Positions 32,982 to 42,772 of a stretch of 64,000 nt of DNA are shown piece after piece. The DNA lies in assembly GCF_000515315.1 (NCBI RefSeq), contig NZ_KI911562.1, positions 1,074,505 to 1,138,504 on the forward strand. The letters run 5' to 3'. This DNA is from Asinibacterium sp. OR53 (lineage in GTDB: Bacteria; Bacteroidota; Bacteroidia; Chitinophagales; Chitinophagaceae). Below the pieces are notes generated by a model. It was not told the DNA's origin and made no database searches. It was given only the letters and a program-made list of their open reading frames with translations. Within the stretch, counting starts at the first letter, position 1. Each line of letters starts with the position of its first letter. Made by a program: the position numbers and the translations under genes.

Positions 32982-34568
32982 ATGCCGGTAACCACCACCA
33001 TGAGCGAAACAGTTGAAAAAAGAGCACAGGCCATAGCGGCTTTATCAAACACTACAGAATGGGATATCGTTGTGATCGGCGGAGGCGCTACAGGACTGGG
33101 CGCAGCGCTCGATGCCGCTGCCAGAGGTTACCGGGTTTTATTGTTGGAGCAGGCCGACTTTGCCAAATCCACTTCCAGCAAAAGCACCAAGCTGGTGCAT
33201 GGCGGTGTTCGTTACCTGGCGCAGGGAAACGTTGGACTGGTGCGCGAAGCGAGTATTGAAAGAGGATTGCTTTGCCGTAATGCCCCTCACCTGGTAAAGA
33301 ACCTGGGATTTGTAATACCGCTGTATGATTTTTGGGATAGCATCAAGTATACTATTGGATTGAAGCTGTACGATTGGATATCGGGCAGATTGAGCCTTGG
33401 GCGGTCCGTACATATTTCACGGGAAGAAACGCTGGAGCAATTACCCAATATCAAAACAGAAGGACTGCTTGGCGGCGTGCGATACCACGATGGGCAATTT
33501 GATGATGCACGCCTGGCCATCAACCTGGTACAGACCCTTTTTGAAAAAGGAGGGTTTGCGATTAACTACATGAAAGTTACCGGGTTAATCAAAGAAGCAA
33601 CACGCGTGCAGGGAGTAACCGCCCGCGATGAAGAAACCGGGATGCATTATTCCCTCAAAGCAAAAGCAGTGATCAATGCCACGGGTGTGTTTGCAGACGA
33701 TATCCTGCAAATGGATGATCCCACTGCGGCGAAAAGTATTTGCGTGAGTCAGGGTGTGCATGTAGTGCTCGACAAAACCTTTCATCCTTCCACCAGCGCT
33801 TTGATGATACCTGAAACTGCCGATGGCCGGGTACTTTTTGTGGTGCCCTGGCACAACAAGTTGATCGTTGGCACCACCGATACACCGGTAGATGCAGCCA
33901 GCCTGGAGCCGGTTGCACTGGAAGCAGAGATAGGATTTATACTGGATACGGCCGGGAGCTATTTAACCCGCAAGCCTGCACGTGCCGATGTGTTGAGCGT
34001 GTTTGCGGGGCTGCGGCCATTGGCCATACCAGCGAATGGTGCGCAGAAAACAAAAGAGATATCGAGAAGTCATAAGATCATGGTGAGCGCATCGAAGCTC
34101 TTCACCATTCTTGGTGGTAAATGGACCACTTACCGAAGAATGGGTGAAGACCTCATCAATCGTATAGAAAAAGAATTGGGATGGATGCCTAAACAATCGG
34201 TTACCAAAACACTTCCTATACATGGATATGCAACAGGTATGAACTGGGATGATCCCTTGTATTTCTACGGGGCCGATGCAGTTGCTTTGCAACAAAAGAT
34301 GAATGACGCCGGTAAGTGGATCAGTGAAAAACTGCATATCCATGAAGCGCAGGTAGTATGGGCGGTACAGGAGGAAATGGCCAGAACAGTGGAAGATGTA
34401 TTGTCGCGCAGAACGAGGGCGCTGTTGCTCGATGCAGCCGAGAGTACGCGTATGGCAAGGCCGGTAGCGGAGCTGATGGCAAAGCACATGCAGAAAGATG
34501 CGCAGTGGGTGGAAGACCAGGTGGCAACATTCAGTCAACTGGCTGCATCGTATAAACTGCGTGATTGA
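32982..34568 (+). CDS. glpD: Glycerol-3-phosphate dehydrogenase, FAD-dependent
   Basis: A 528-residue membrane-associated flavoenzyme that oxidises glycerol 3-phosphate to dihydroxyacetone phosphate and passes electrons to quinone. The FAD motif [21 protein letters not shown] is followed by the family signature [15 protein letters not shown] and, further on, [14 protein letters not shown]. The start at 32982 (MPVTTT) or 33000 (MSETVE) is uncertain; the TTG at 32967 is not favoured. glpK and glpF follow on the same strand, forming a compact glycerol catabolic operon. Confidence 0.95.
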   Translation: MPVTTTMSETVEKRAQAIAALSNTTEWDIVVIGGGATGLGAALDAAARGYRVLLLEQADFAKSTSSKSTKLVHGGVRYLAQGNVGLVREASIERGLLCRNAPHLVKNLGFVIPLYDFWDSIKYTIGLKLYDWISGRLSLGRSVHISREETLEQLPNIKTEGLLGGVRYHDGQFDDARLAINLVQTLFEKGGFAINYMKVTGLIKEATRVQGVTARDEETGMHYSLKAKAVINATGVFADDILQMDDPTAAKSICVSQGVHVVLDKTFHPSTSALMIPETADGRVLFVVPWHNKLIVGTTDTPVDAASLEPVALEAEIGFILDTAGSYLTRKPARADVLSVFAGLRPLAIPANGAQKTKEISRSHKIMVSASKLFTILGGKWTTYRRMGEDLINRIEKELGWMPKQSVTKTLPIHGYATGMNWDDPLYFYGADAVALQQKMNDAGKWISEKLHIHEAQVVWAVQEEMARTVEDVLSRRTRALLLDAAESTRMARPVAELMAKHMQKDAQWVEDQVATFSQLAASYKLRD

Positions 34569-34617
34569 AAAAACCAATAGAATAACCGTATTTTTAATCA
34601 GATTGCTTAGATCGCCT

Positions 34618-36114
34618 ATGTCAACATTCATTCTTGCTTTTGACCAGGGAACCACCAGTTCCCGCGCCATTGTTTTCAATAAGAAAAGCGAAGTAGTAGC
34701 CGTTGCGCAAAAAGAGTTCACACAAATATTTCCGCAGGCAGGATGGGTAGAGCACGATGCTGCGGAGATATGGTACACACAGTTATCGGTAGCAACGGAG
34801 GCGGTGCTCAAGGCCGGGCTCACGTTGCGCGATATTGCAGCCATTGGCATTACCAACCAGCGCGAAACAACGGTGGTATGGAATCGCAAGACCGGCGAGC
34901 CTGTTTACAATGCCATTGTGTGGCAGGATAAACGTACCGCTGCTTATTGCGATGTGTTGCGGGCTGCGGGTAAACACGTATCTATACAAGAGCGCACGGG
35001 GCTGATACTCGACGCGTATTTTTCTGCTACGAAACTGAAATGGATACTGGATCATGTAGAAGGTGCAAGAGAGCAGGCGATGAGAGGCGAGTTGTGTTTT
35101 GGCACCATTGATTCCTGGCTTATCTGGAAGCTCACCAATGGTAAAGTGCATGCAACGGATATGAGCAATGCATCGCGTACCATGTTGTTCAATATTCATA
35201 CGTTGGAATGGGATCCCTGGCTGCTGGACCTGTTCGATATCCCGGCATCGGTATTGCCCGAAGTGCGTTCGAGCAGTGAAGTGTTTGGCCATACACAGGA
35301 AGTGTTGACGGGCGCGAATATTCCTATTGCAGGTGTGGCGGGTGATCAGCAGTCGGCCTTATTCGGACAAATGTGTTTGCATCCCGGCATGGTAAAGAAT
35401 ACTTACGGCACAGGATGCTTTATGCTCATGAATACGGGCACGAAACCTATCGCTTCAAAAAACAACCTCGTTACTACCATTGCCTGGAAAATCAATGGCA
35501 CGGTGCATTATGCATTGGAGGGAAGTGTGTTCATTGCCGGCGCTGTGGTGCAATGGTTGCGCGATGGATTAGGCATTATTAAAACATCGGCCGATATAGA
35601 AGCGCTCGCTAATTCAGTAGCTGATAACGGCGGTGTATATATGGTTCCTGCGTTCGCAGGACTGGGGGCGCCTTACTGGAACCAGCACGCCAAAGGCACG
35701 ATTGTAGGGATTACCAGGGGTACTACGGCAGGTCATATCGGAAGAGCGGCCGTAGAGAGTATCGCTTATCAAACCATGGATGTGCTCGCTGCTATGGAAG
35801 CGGATGCCGGTGTAAAGATCAGCGAGCTGCGGGTAGACGGAGGCGCTACGGTGAACAACCAGTTGTTGCAATTCCAGAGTGATCTGTTGCGCACTACAGT
35901 TGTACGCCCTGTGATTACTGAGACCACAGCATTAGGAGCAGCTTATCTTGCAGGACTTGCCGTGCAATACTGGAACAGCATGGAAGAGATGGAAAAATAC
36001 TGGCAGATGGACCGCACTTTTCATCCGCAAATGGCAGACGAAGAAGCGCAAAAAAAAGCAGCCGGATGGAAACAAGCAGTGAATGCAACGGCTTCCTATG
36101 TAACACACGATTAA
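34618..36114 (+). CDS. glpK: Glycerol kinase
   Basis: A 498-residue FGGY-family kinase that traps glycerol as glycerol 3-phosphate. It has [14 protein letters not shown] at the start, [12 protein letters not shown], the [13 protein letters not shown] phosphate loop and [16 protein letters not shown]. Length is standard. The frame is open far upstream (34498) inside glpD, but the real start is the ATG at 34618, 49 nt after the glpD stop. Confidence 0.97.
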   Translation: MSTFILAFDQGTTSSRAIVFNKKSEVVAVAQKEFTQIFPQAGWVEHDAAEIWYTQLSVATEAVLKAGLTLRDIAAIGITNQRETTVVWNRKTGEPVYNAIVWQDKRTAAYCDVLRAAGKHVSIQERTGLILDAYFSATKLKWILDHVEGAREQAMRGELCFGTIDSWLIWKLTNGKVHATDMSNASRTMLFNIHTLEWDPWLLDLFDIPASVLPEVRSSSEVFGHTQEVLTGANIPIAGVAGDQQSALFGQMCLHPGMVKNTYGTGCFMLMNTGTKPIASKNNLVTTIAWKINGTVHYALEGSVFIAGAVVQWLRDGLGIIKTSADIEALANSVADNGGVYMVPAFAGLGAPYWNQHAKGTIVGITRGTTAGHIGRAAVESIAYQTMDVLAAMEADAGVKISELRVDGGATVNNQLLQFQSDLLRTTVVRPVITETTALGAAYLAGLAVQYWNSMEEMEKYWQMDRTFHPQMADEEAQKKAAGWKQAVNATASYVTHD

Positions 36115-36138
36115 CAGCTTTATTTCTTTAACCCTATA

Positions 36139-36858
36139 ATGATTTTATCTATGTCGATTTTCTTATCTGAAATAGCGGGAACGGCCATGCTGGTCCTTTT
36201 AGGCTGCGGTGTGGTGGCCAATGTGGTACTCAATCAAACCAAAGGAAACAGCAGTGGATGGATTGTGATTGCATTGGGTTGGGGTGTGGCTGTATTCGTA
36301 GGTGTTTTTGTTGCCGCCAAAGGAAGTGGTGCGCACCTGAACCCGGCTGTAACGCTTGCATTTGCCTGGTTGCATAAAATAGAATGGTCGCAAGTGCCTG
36401 TTTATATTGCAGGCCAGTTCCTGGGTGCTATGATTGGCGCTACGCTGGTATGGTTGTCGTACTACAAGCATTTTGGTGCAACAGACAATGCAGCGGCTAA
36501 ACTGGGTGTTTTTTGTAATTCGCCTGCCATACCCAACACAACGGCCAACCTTGCAACGGAGATCATCGGCACTTTTGCGCTGGTGTTCGCTGTGCTGTAT
36601 ATGGCCGCACCTGCTGCAAGTTTAGGTGCATTGGATGCATTGCCCGTAGGATTGGTGGTATTGGGCATCGGTCTCAGTTTGGGTGGCCCTACAGGCTATG
36701 CCATTAATCCTGCCAGGGATATGGGGCCGCGTATTATGCATGCGTTGCTGCCCATTCCCAACAAAGGAAACAGTGGGTGGAGCTATAGTTGGATTCCGGT
36801 AGTGGGGCCTGTTGTTGGAGGACTGCTGGCGGCTATTGTGTTTGATATGTTACAGTGA
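36139..36858 (+). CDS. glpF: Glycerol uptake facilitator, MIP/aquaporin family
   Basis: A 239-residue channel with six membrane segments and the two half-helix motifs HLNPAVT and GYAINPARDMGPR; the Asp directly after the second NPAR is typical of glycerol-conducting members. Together with glpK and glpD it covers uptake, phosphorylation and oxidation of glycerol. A second ATG at 36151 (MSIFLSEIAG) is an equally good start. A strong hairpin terminator follows. Confidence 0.95.
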   Translation: MILSMSIFLSEIAGTAMLVLLGCGVVANVVLNQTKGNSSGWIVIALGWGVAVFVGVFVAAKGSGAHLNPAVTLAFAWLHKIEWSQVPVYIAGQFLGAMIGATLVWLSYYKHFGATDNAAAKLGVFCNSPAIPNTTANLATEIIGTFALVFAVLYMAAPAASLGALDALPVGLVVLGIGLSLGGPTGYAINPARDMGPRIMHALLPIPNKGNSGWSYSWIPVVGPVVGGLLAAIVFDMLQ

Positions 36859-36901
36859 TCTGCATCTTAATTTTAGAATAGCGCTTATTTGCAGCGTAAT
36901 A

Positions 36902-36935
36902 AAAAGCCCATAGAGCTTACGTTCTATGGGCTTTT
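36902..36935. terminator. Bidirectional terminator between glpF and the DUF1080 gene
   Basis: AAAAGCCCATAGA (36902-36914), loop of 8 nt and TCTATGGGCTTTT (36923-36935) form a perfect 13-bp stem with A-run and T-run, so it can stop transcription from both convergent genes. Confidence 0.9.
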
Positions 36936-36964
36936 CGCTTCAAGATTATATAAGGTCTACTTTT

Positions 36965-37702
36965 TTACAGTTGCTTGATCATAATATTCCTGAACCACAC
37001 ATCACCGCCATGATCTTGTAAAGCGATATGACCTTTGAAGACTTTGGCAAAGTCGGGCATGTTTTTGAACTTACTGCCAGCTATCATTTGTCTCCAGTTG
37101 TCATCGCCGTAAGTGGTAGATACAACGGTTACGCCGTTCAAAATAAAATCGAGCTTCCCTTTGTTGCTGATGATCTCAGCTGTATTCCACTCGCCAACAG
37201 CTTTTACCACGCCTTCTTTTCCGGCGATCAGGTCGTACAGGTTACCGGCGCGGTGTTTATTGATCTTTCCGTCGGGATGGCCGTCGTTGTCGAGTACCTG
37301 CATTTCAGGACCGGTATTCCATACATATTTGTATTTGGAAGGATCGTCCTGTACCCAGAAGATAACGCCACTGTTGCCATTTTTTGAAATCTTCCAATCG
37401 AGCTTCAGGTGAAAATTTTCGTACTCACCATCGGTTACCAGGTCGCCGCCGGTTTTGCTTTGCCAGTCGGCCTTATCTTTTTTAGATGCATCGAGGTATA
37501 AAGCCCCATCTGTTACTTTCCAGGCTTCTCCCGCGGTAGTCTTACCGTAAGAATGCCAGCCTTTGGTTGTTTTTCCATCGAACAATGAAACCCAGCCTTT
37601 CTTTTTTACTACGGCAGTGGTGTTTTCATAGGTGTGATTGTTGACAGTGCCATTGAAAAGTACGGCAGCGGCAATCAAACTACCTGCAATAAGATGATGC
37701 AT
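36965..37702 (-). CDS. DUF1080 (3-keto-disaccharide hydrolase domain) exported protein
   Basis: A 245-residue exported protein: signal peptide in the first 20 residues, then a jelly-roll (concanavalin-like) domain with GWVSLFDGKTTKGWHSY, NSGVIFWVQDD, TGPEMQVLDNDGHPDGK and HIALQDHGGDVWFRNIMIK, the hallmarks of DUF1080. Some members act on 3-keto-glycosides as hydrolases or eliminase/hydratases. It is the last gene of a four-gene minus-strand operon with cytochrome c, an isomerase/epimerase and a Gfo/Idh/MocA oxidoreductase, and a GMC sugar dehydrogenase lies in the divergent operon, so a 3-keto sugar substrate is likely. Confidence 0.88.
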   Translation of the reverse strand: MHHLIAGSLIAAAVLFNGTVNNHTYENTTAVVKKKGWVSLFDGKTTKGWHSYGKTTAGEAWKVTDGALYLDASKKDKADWQSKTGGDLVTDGEYENFHLKLDWKISKNGNSGVIFWVQDDPSKYKYVWNTGPEMQVLDNDGHPDGKINKHRAGNLYDLIAGKEGVVKAVGEWNTAEIISNKGKLDFILNGVTVVSTTYGDDNWRQMIAGSKFKNMPDFAKVFKGHIALQDHGGDVWFRNIMIKQL

Positions 37703-37708
37703 GGTTTA

Positions 37709-38110
37709 TTATTTTTTGAGTAATAAAATGTATTTGATGATCTGTTGTGCATCGGCTTCGCTCAATTGCGGATGCGGCGTCATGGGAACAGTACCCCATA
37801 CACCTTGCCCGCCTTTGATTACTTTACTAGCCAGCATGCTGATGTTGGCATCTGTGTTTTCATACTTGGCGGCTACATCTTTATAAGCGGGTCCGATGTT
37901 TTTTTCACTCACTTTATGACAAGTGAGGCAGTCATTCTTAGCTACCAGTTCCAGTCCTTTTTGATAATCGGGATTAGCACTGAGATCGGTTGTTGCTGCC
38001 GGAGCGGCGGCTGTTGTTGCAGTAGTTTTCTCTTCTTTTTTTGCATCATTACCTCCGCAGGCGGTCATCACTGCTGCCAGCACTGCAAAGGCTACATAAT
38101 ACTTTTTCAT
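37709..38110 (-). CDS. Lipoprotein cytochrome c (class I)
   Basis: A 133-residue lipoprotein: MKKYYVAFAVLAAVMTAC ends in a lipobox Cys, followed by an Ala/Thr-rich linker of about 30 residues and a monohaem cytochrome c domain. The haem site is CLTCH; the axial Met is probably in TVPMTPHPQLS. It is 6 nt upstream of the DUF1080 gene. It is a natural electron acceptor for the GMC/subunit 3 dehydrogenase encoded in the facing operon. Confidence 0.92.
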   Translation of the reverse strand: MKKYYVAFAVLAAVMTACGGNDAKKEEKTTATTAAAPAATTDLSANPDYQKGLELVAKNDCLTCHKVSEKNIGPAYKDVAAKYENTDANISMLASKVIKGGQGVWGTVPMTPHPQLSEADAQQIIKYILLLKK

Positions 38111-38154
38111 AAAGTTCACTTTGTCGGTTATCGATTAAATGATTATTCGGCAAG

Positions 38155-39213
38155 TTATTGATCTATTCCTAAAATGCGGCGGTTAAAATTTTCATCTGCG
38201 CCTCTTCCTGCAAAATCATCGAATGCCTTGTCGGTAACACGAATGATATTTTGTTTGATGAAGGGCGCGCCTTCGGCCGCGCCGGCTTCCGGGTGTTTGA
38301 GCGCACATTCCCATTCCATAACGGCCCATCCTTTATAATCATAAGCTGCCAGCTTGCTGAAGATCGATTTGAAATCAACCTGTCCGTCGCCCAACGAACG
38401 GAAGCGCCCGGCCCTGTTCACCCATCCCTGGTAGCCGCCATACACGCCTTGTTTGGCGGTGGGGTTGAACTCAGCATCTTTTACATGGAACATTTTAATC
38501 CGTTCGTGGTAATGGTCTATATAACCCAGGTAATCGATGCACTGCAATGCCAGGTGTGAAGGGTCGTATAAGAGACAAGCTCGCGAATGTTCGTTAACTT
38601 TTTCAAGGAACATTTCATAGCTCACACCATCGTGCAGGTCTTCGCCGGGATGGACTTCATAACAGAGGTCCACACCATGTTCATCGAATACCTGTAAGAT
38701 AGGCAACCAGCGTTTGGCCAGTTCTGTAAAGCCCGTCTCTACCAGTCCGGCCGGCCGCTGGGGCCAGGGATACACGGTATGCCATAACAATGCCCCACTA
38801 AATGTGGCATGTGCATTCAACCCCAGGTTTTGTGACGCTTTGGCTGCGTATTTCAGTTGCTGAACAGCCCATTCGGTACGTGCTTTGGCGTTGTTGCGCA
38901 CAGCTTCGGGAGCAAAACTGTCGAATAACTCATTGTAAGCCGGATGCACGGCAACCAATTGTCCCTGCAGGTGCGTAGACAGTTCAGTTATTTCTAATCC
39001 GGCTGCTTTCACAATGCCTTTTATTTCGTCGGCATAAGTCTTGCTCTCTGCCGCACGTTGCAGGTCTATACAGCGGCTGTCCCAGGTAGGGATCTGCACA
39101 CCGGTATAACCCAATGATGCCGCCCATTTGCAGATAGAATCCAAAGAATTGAAAGGTGCTTGATCACCCAGGAATTGTGCAAGGAATATTCCCGGGCCTT
39201 TGATGGTGGTCAT
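38155..39213 (-). CDS. Sugar phosphate isomerase/epimerase (TIM barrel)
   Basis: A 352-residue AP-endonuclease-2-like TIM-barrel protein without a signal peptide. Metal-site segments typical of this superfamily include CYEVHPGEDLHDG, LLYDPSHLALQ, MFHVKDAEFN and the WECALKHPEAG near the end. The superfamily contains ketose epimerases, hydroxypyruvate isomerases and the subunits of C-glycoside deglycosidases. It sits between cytochrome c and a Gfo/Idh/MocA gene, so a keto-sugar substrate is inferred; the exact reaction is not. Confidence 0.88.
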   Translation of the reverse strand: MTTIKGPGIFLAQFLGDQAPFNSLDSICKWAASLGYTGVQIPTWDSRCIDLQRAAESKTYADEIKGIVKAAGLEITELSTHLQGQLVAVHPAYNELFDSFAPEAVRNNAKARTEWAVQQLKYAAKASQNLGLNAHATFSGALLWHTVYPWPQRPAGLVETGFTELAKRWLPILQVFDEHGVDLCYEVHPGEDLHDGVSYEMFLEKVNEHSRACLLYDPSHLALQCIDYLGYIDHYHERIKMFHVKDAEFNPTAKQGVYGGYQGWVNRAGRFRSLGDGQVDFKSIFSKLAAYDYKGWAVMEWECALKHPEAGAAEGAPFIKQNIIRVTDKAFDDFAGRGADENFNRRILGIDQ

Positions 39214-39239
39214 GAATGAATATTGTGTTTATTGGTTTT

Positions 39240-40406
39240 TTAAGATCCGAATTTTGTCCATTTCAGTTCCGATTGCGCAGAAGCCACTACGGAATCAATG
39301 AATGTCATACCGCGGATACCGTCTGCTACTGAAGGGAAGTCGAGCATCTCTTTGGTAGGTGTGCCACCATTTAATTTGGTTGACAGTGTGAGCGCAAAAT
39401 TGCGGTAGATATTACCGAATGCCTCCAGGTATCCTTCGGGGTGTCCGCCCGGCGTGCGGCAATTGTGCGTGGCATAACTGGATAAACGATCGGTATAGTT
39501 ACCGCCTGCGCGGAGGATCTCTGTGGGTTTGTGCAACCATTTTGCCAACAGTGTATTGGGTTCCTGTTGCGCCCATTCGAGGCCGCCATTTTCTCCGTAT
39601 ACACGAATTTTCAATGCATTCTCTTCTCCTGCCGCTACCTGGGAGGCCATCAATACACCCCTGGCGCCGTTATTGAATTTCAGTAATACGTTACCATCGT
39701 CGTCGAGGGCACGTCCTTCTACCATGATATTCAGATCGGCACAGAGATCGGTGATCTGCAGTCCGGTTACATATTCGGCGAGATGCGCGGCATGTGTGCC
39801 GATATCTCCCATGCTGCCGCTCTTACCCGAACGTTTGGGATCTGTGCGCCAGGCGGCCTGGGCATTTCCTTCGCGTTCAGATAATTTGCTCAGCCATCCC
39901 TGCGGATACTCCACCCATACTTTTCTGATCTTACCCAGTTGTCCTTCTGCTACCATGGCACGGGCCTGTTTTACCATCGGGTAACCGGAATAGGTATGGG
40001 TGAGGCAAAGGGTCAGGCCGGTTTCATCTAGTTTCTTTTTCAGTTGCAGTGCTTCGTCGAGCGTGAAAGTGATGGGCTTTTCCAATACCACATTGAATCC
40101 ATGATCGAGCGCCATCATTGCAGGAGCAAAGTGCGCAAAATTGGGGGTAACGATCGTAACAAAATCCATTCGCTTATCTGCGGGCAGCTCACTTTCTTTT
40201 TTGATCATTTCTTCGAAAGTGAGGTAAATACGGTCCTCCGGCAGGAATAAAGATTTTCCTGAATCCTTTGCGATCTCAGGGTTAATACTTAATGCACCGC
40301 ATACCAATTCAATAAGGCCATCCATATTGGCTGCAATACGGTGAATGGCGCCGATAAAGGCATCTTTGCCTCCGCCAACCATTCCCATTCGTAGTTTTCG
40401 ATTCAT
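39240..40406 (-). CDS. Gfo/Idh/MocA family oxidoreductase
   Basis: A 388-residue cytoplasmic NAD(P)-dependent dehydrogenase. The N-terminal Rossmann motif is GMVGGGKDAFIGAIHR, the nicotinamide-side signature is VVLEKPITFTLDEA, and GSMGDIGTHAAHLAEYVTG carries the catalytic-side Asp/His. No Tat or Sec signal is present, in contrast to the second Gfo/Idh/MocA protein in this cluster. As first gene of the minus operon it could reduce an imported 3-keto sugar back to the parent sugar. The divergent MFS gene starts 117 bp away. Confidence 0.92.
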   Translation of the reverse strand: MNRKLRMGMVGGGKDAFIGAIHRIAANMDGLIELVCGALSINPEIAKDSGKSLFLPEDRIYLTFEEMIKKESELPADKRMDFVTIVTPNFAHFAPAMMALDHGFNVVLEKPITFTLDEALQLKKKLDETGLTLCLTHTYSGYPMVKQARAMVAEGQLGKIRKVWVEYPQGWLSKLSEREGNAQAAWRTDPKRSGKSGSMGDIGTHAAHLAEYVTGLQITDLCADLNIMVEGRALDDDGNVLLKFNNGARGVLMASQVAAGEENALKIRVYGENGGLEWAQQEPNTLLAKWLHKPTEILRAGGNYTDRLSSYATHNCRTPGGHPEGYLEAFGNIYRNFALTLSTKLNGGTPTKEMLDFPSVADGIRGMTFIDSVVASAQSELKWTKFGS

Positions 40407-40454
40407 TTGTTTTGCTTTTGCTTGCTGTAAAACTGGTAAAAAAAATTTGAAACA

Positions 40455-40471
40455 AGTGTATTTTTTACACT
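40455..40471. promoter_or_regulatory. Palindromic candidate operator between the divergent sugar operons
   Basis: AGTGTA, TTTTT, TACACT form a perfect 6-5-6 palindrome 48 bp from the Gfo/Idh/MocA start and 52 bp from the MFS start. TTTGAAA direct repeats at 40446-40452 and 40475-40481 bracket it. One regulator could act on both operons; no regulator gene is encoded in the cluster. TACATTTA at 40490-40497 is a one-mismatch -7 box for the MFS gene. Confidence 0.5.
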
Positions 40472-40523
40472 GAGTTTGAAAATAAAAATCTACATTTAGC
40501 TGCTTTTTAAATAACCCTCAACG

Positions 40524-41795
40524 ATGACGCAAGCCATTCCCCAACGTAATCAACTTTTTGTAGCGAGTTGCCTCGCTTTATTGGTAACCTCTCTTTCTTT
40601 TGGTATTCGCGCCGGTATTTTAAGCAGACTTGGCGTACAATTCGAGCTCAACGCAGCACAGCTCGGCTCTATCGCTGCTACCGCCTTCTGGGGCTTTCCG
40701 CTGGCAGTAGTGATCGGTGGTTTTGTAGTAGATGTGATTGGCATGAAACGGCTGCTGCTTGTTGCTTTTGTGTTTCATTTAGTAGGTATCCTGCTTACCA
40801 TTTTTGCAGGCGGATACTGGACACTTTTTATATCCACTTTGTGTATAGGTATTGCCAACGGTACCGTGGAAGCGGCCTGTAACCCCCTGGTGGCAACCAT
40901 CTTCTCCGATAACAAAACCACCAAGCTGAACCATTTCCATCTTTGGTTTCCCGGCGGTATTGTAATTGGCACTCTGCTGGTATTTCTTCTTGATAAAATG
41001 AATATCGGCTGGCAGGTGCAGGTAGGGTTGATGATCATCCCCACACTGATCTACGGATTCCTTTTCAGCAAACTGAATTTTCCGGTAACAGAACGTGTAG
41101 CACAAGGTATTTCTACCGGTGACATGTATAAGGCCCTGCTCAATCCATTATTTATACTGATGATCGTTCTCATGTTCGGTACAGCTATTACCGAATTGTT
41201 CACCGGCCAATGGATAGATGTATTGTTGAAGAACGTATCGGACAACGCTATTTTGTTGCTGACTATTGAAACAGGTGTAATGGTGGTAGGCCGCGGTTTG
41301 GCCGAACCTGTGGTACACCGGTTTTCTCCGCAGGGCGTGTTATTGATGTCAGCGATCTTGTCGGCCCTGGGATTGTATTTATTGGGCCACAGTACAGGTA
41401 ATATGTTATTCGTTGGCGCACTGGTGTTTGGAATGGGTGTTTGTTATTTCTGGCCCACCATGCTGGGATTTGTTTCAGAAAACCTGCCCAGGACCGGAGC
41501 GGTGGGATTGAACCTGATGGGGGGCGCCGGTATGTTTGCCGTATCGGTGTATATGATGTTCATGGGCGGACGTTACGATGAATTGCTGGCTTCCAAACTT
41601 CCTGCCGGTGCCAGTCTGAAAAGTTATATGGACGCGGCCGCGGGAACCGAGATGGCTACTGCTTTGGCAGAGGCTAAAAAAGCGGCCGGACCGGAAATAC
41701 TGAACACAACCCTGCTCATTCCTGTTATTCTAACTGTTGCATTTGCAGGACTGCTCATTTATATGCGCAGAAAAAAGCAACCTGCATTGGCTTAA
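40524..41795 (+). CDS. MFS transporter, FucP/sugar-symporter-like
   Basis: A 423-residue major facilitator with twelve hydrophobic segments. The first half contains GIRAGILSRLGVQFELNAAQLG and GGFVVDVIGMKRLLL; the acidic-residue and NxxE-like placement around ANGTVEAACNPLVATIFSD resembles proton-coupled sugar symporters of the FucP type. Position as first gene of the plus operon, opposite to the Gfo/Idh/MocA operon, suggests import of the sugar or keto-sugar produced in the periplasm. Exact substrate unknown. Confidence 0.88.
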   Translation: MTQAIPQRNQLFVASCLALLVTSLSFGIRAGILSRLGVQFELNAAQLGSIAATAFWGFPLAVVIGGFVVDVIGMKRLLLVAFVFHLVGILLTIFAGGYWTLFISTLCIGIANGTVEAACNPLVATIFSDNKTTKLNHFHLWFPGGIVIGTLLVFLLDKMNIGWQVQVGLMIIPTLIYGFLFSKLNFPVTERVAQGISTGDMYKALLNPLFILMIVLMFGTAITELFTGQWIDVLLKNVSDNAILLLTIETGVMVVGRGLAEPVVHRFSPQGVLLMSAILSALGLYLLGHSTGNMLFVGALVFGMGVCYFWPTMLGFVSENLPRTGAVGLNLMGGAGMFAVSVYMMFMGGRYDELLASKLPAGASLKSYMDAAAGTEMATALAEAKKAAGPEILNTTLLIPVILTVAFAGLLIYMRRKKQPALA

Positions 41796-41825
41796 TCATT
41801 AACTATTTCTTTTATAAAATTATCC

Positions 41826-42719
41826 ATGGCTACAGATCAAAACAGGCGGAAAGCGATCAAGCATATTTTAGCGGGATCCGCTGTCGTTGCAGCGGGGCCG
41901 GCGCTTTCGGCATTCACTCCGGCAGAAAAAAAGGAAAAAGATAGTATGACATCATTAAAAGGGAACATCAACCATTCTGTTTGCCGCTGGTGTTACGGCG
42001 GTATTGAACTGAATGAACTGGCCGCGGCAGCAAAAGAAATAGGATTGGTTGGCATAGACCTTGTGGGACCCAAAGACTGGGCAACACTAAAAAAATACGA
42101 CCTGATCTCTACCATGTGTAACGGCGCTGAGATCAGCCTTACCAAAGGATGGAACGATAAGCAATACCACGGCACGCTTATTAAGAATTATACCGAACAT
42201 ATTGAACTGGTGGCGCAGGCAGGATATACCAACCTGATTTGCTTCAGCGGCAGCCGTAACGGAATGGATGATGAAACAGGGCTGAAGAATTGTACCGAAG
42301 GATTGAAACAGATCATCGGGCTGGCCGAAAAGAAAGGCGTGACCATACAGATGGAATTGTTGAACAGCAAAGTGGACCATAAAGATTATATGTGCGACAG
42401 AACACACTGGGGTGTGGAATTGTGCAAACGCATCGGATCGCCCAACTTCAAGTTATTGTACGATATCTATCATATGCAAATTGATGAAGGCGATGTGATT
42501 CGCACCATCCGTGATCACCACCAATACTTAGGTCATTATCATACAGGAGGTGTACCAGGCAGGCATGAAATAGATGAATCACAGGAATTGTATTATCCTG
42601 CCATCATGAGAGCGATTGTAGGTGTAGGCCACAAAGGATATGTAGCACAGGAGTTCATCCCCGCTGCAGCCGATAAGCTGGGTTCTTTAAGGGCGGCCAT
42701 CAAAATCTGCGATGTATAA
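41826..42719 (+). CDS. Tat-exported hydroxypyruvate isomerase-like TIM-barrel protein
   Basis: A 297-residue protein with a twin-arginine type leader (NRRKAIKHILAGSAVVAAGP) and a TIM barrel related to hydroxypyruvate isomerase: NHSVCRWCYGG, IELVAQAGYTNLICFSGSR, TIQMELLNSKVDHKDYMCD, KLLYDIYHMQIDEGDV, HYHTGGVPGRHEID. The metal-ligand Glu, Asp, His and Glu positions of the superfamily are kept. Export places it in the periplasm with the sugar dehydrogenase, so it is unlikely to be a metabolic hydroxypyruvate isomerase; action on an oxidised sugar or glycoside is inferred. Confidence 0.85.
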   Translation: MATDQNRRKAIKHILAGSAVVAAGPALSAFTPAEKKEKDSMTSLKGNINHSVCRWCYGGIELNELAAAAKEIGLVGIDLVGPKDWATLKKYDLISTMCNGAEISLTKGWNDKQYHGTLIKNYTEHIELVAQAGYTNLICFSGSRNGMDDETGLKNCTEGLKQIIGLAEKKGVTIQMELLNSKVDHKDYMCDRTHWGVELCKRIGSPNFKLLYDIYHMQIDEGDVIRTIRDHHQYLGHYHTGGVPGRHEIDESQELYYPAIMRAIVGVGHKGYVAQEFIPAAADKLGSLRAAIKICDV

Positions 42720-42772
42720 GCTTTGTCTATCTAAACTGCGTAACTATATAAAGCATCATTAAATTTAAAACA

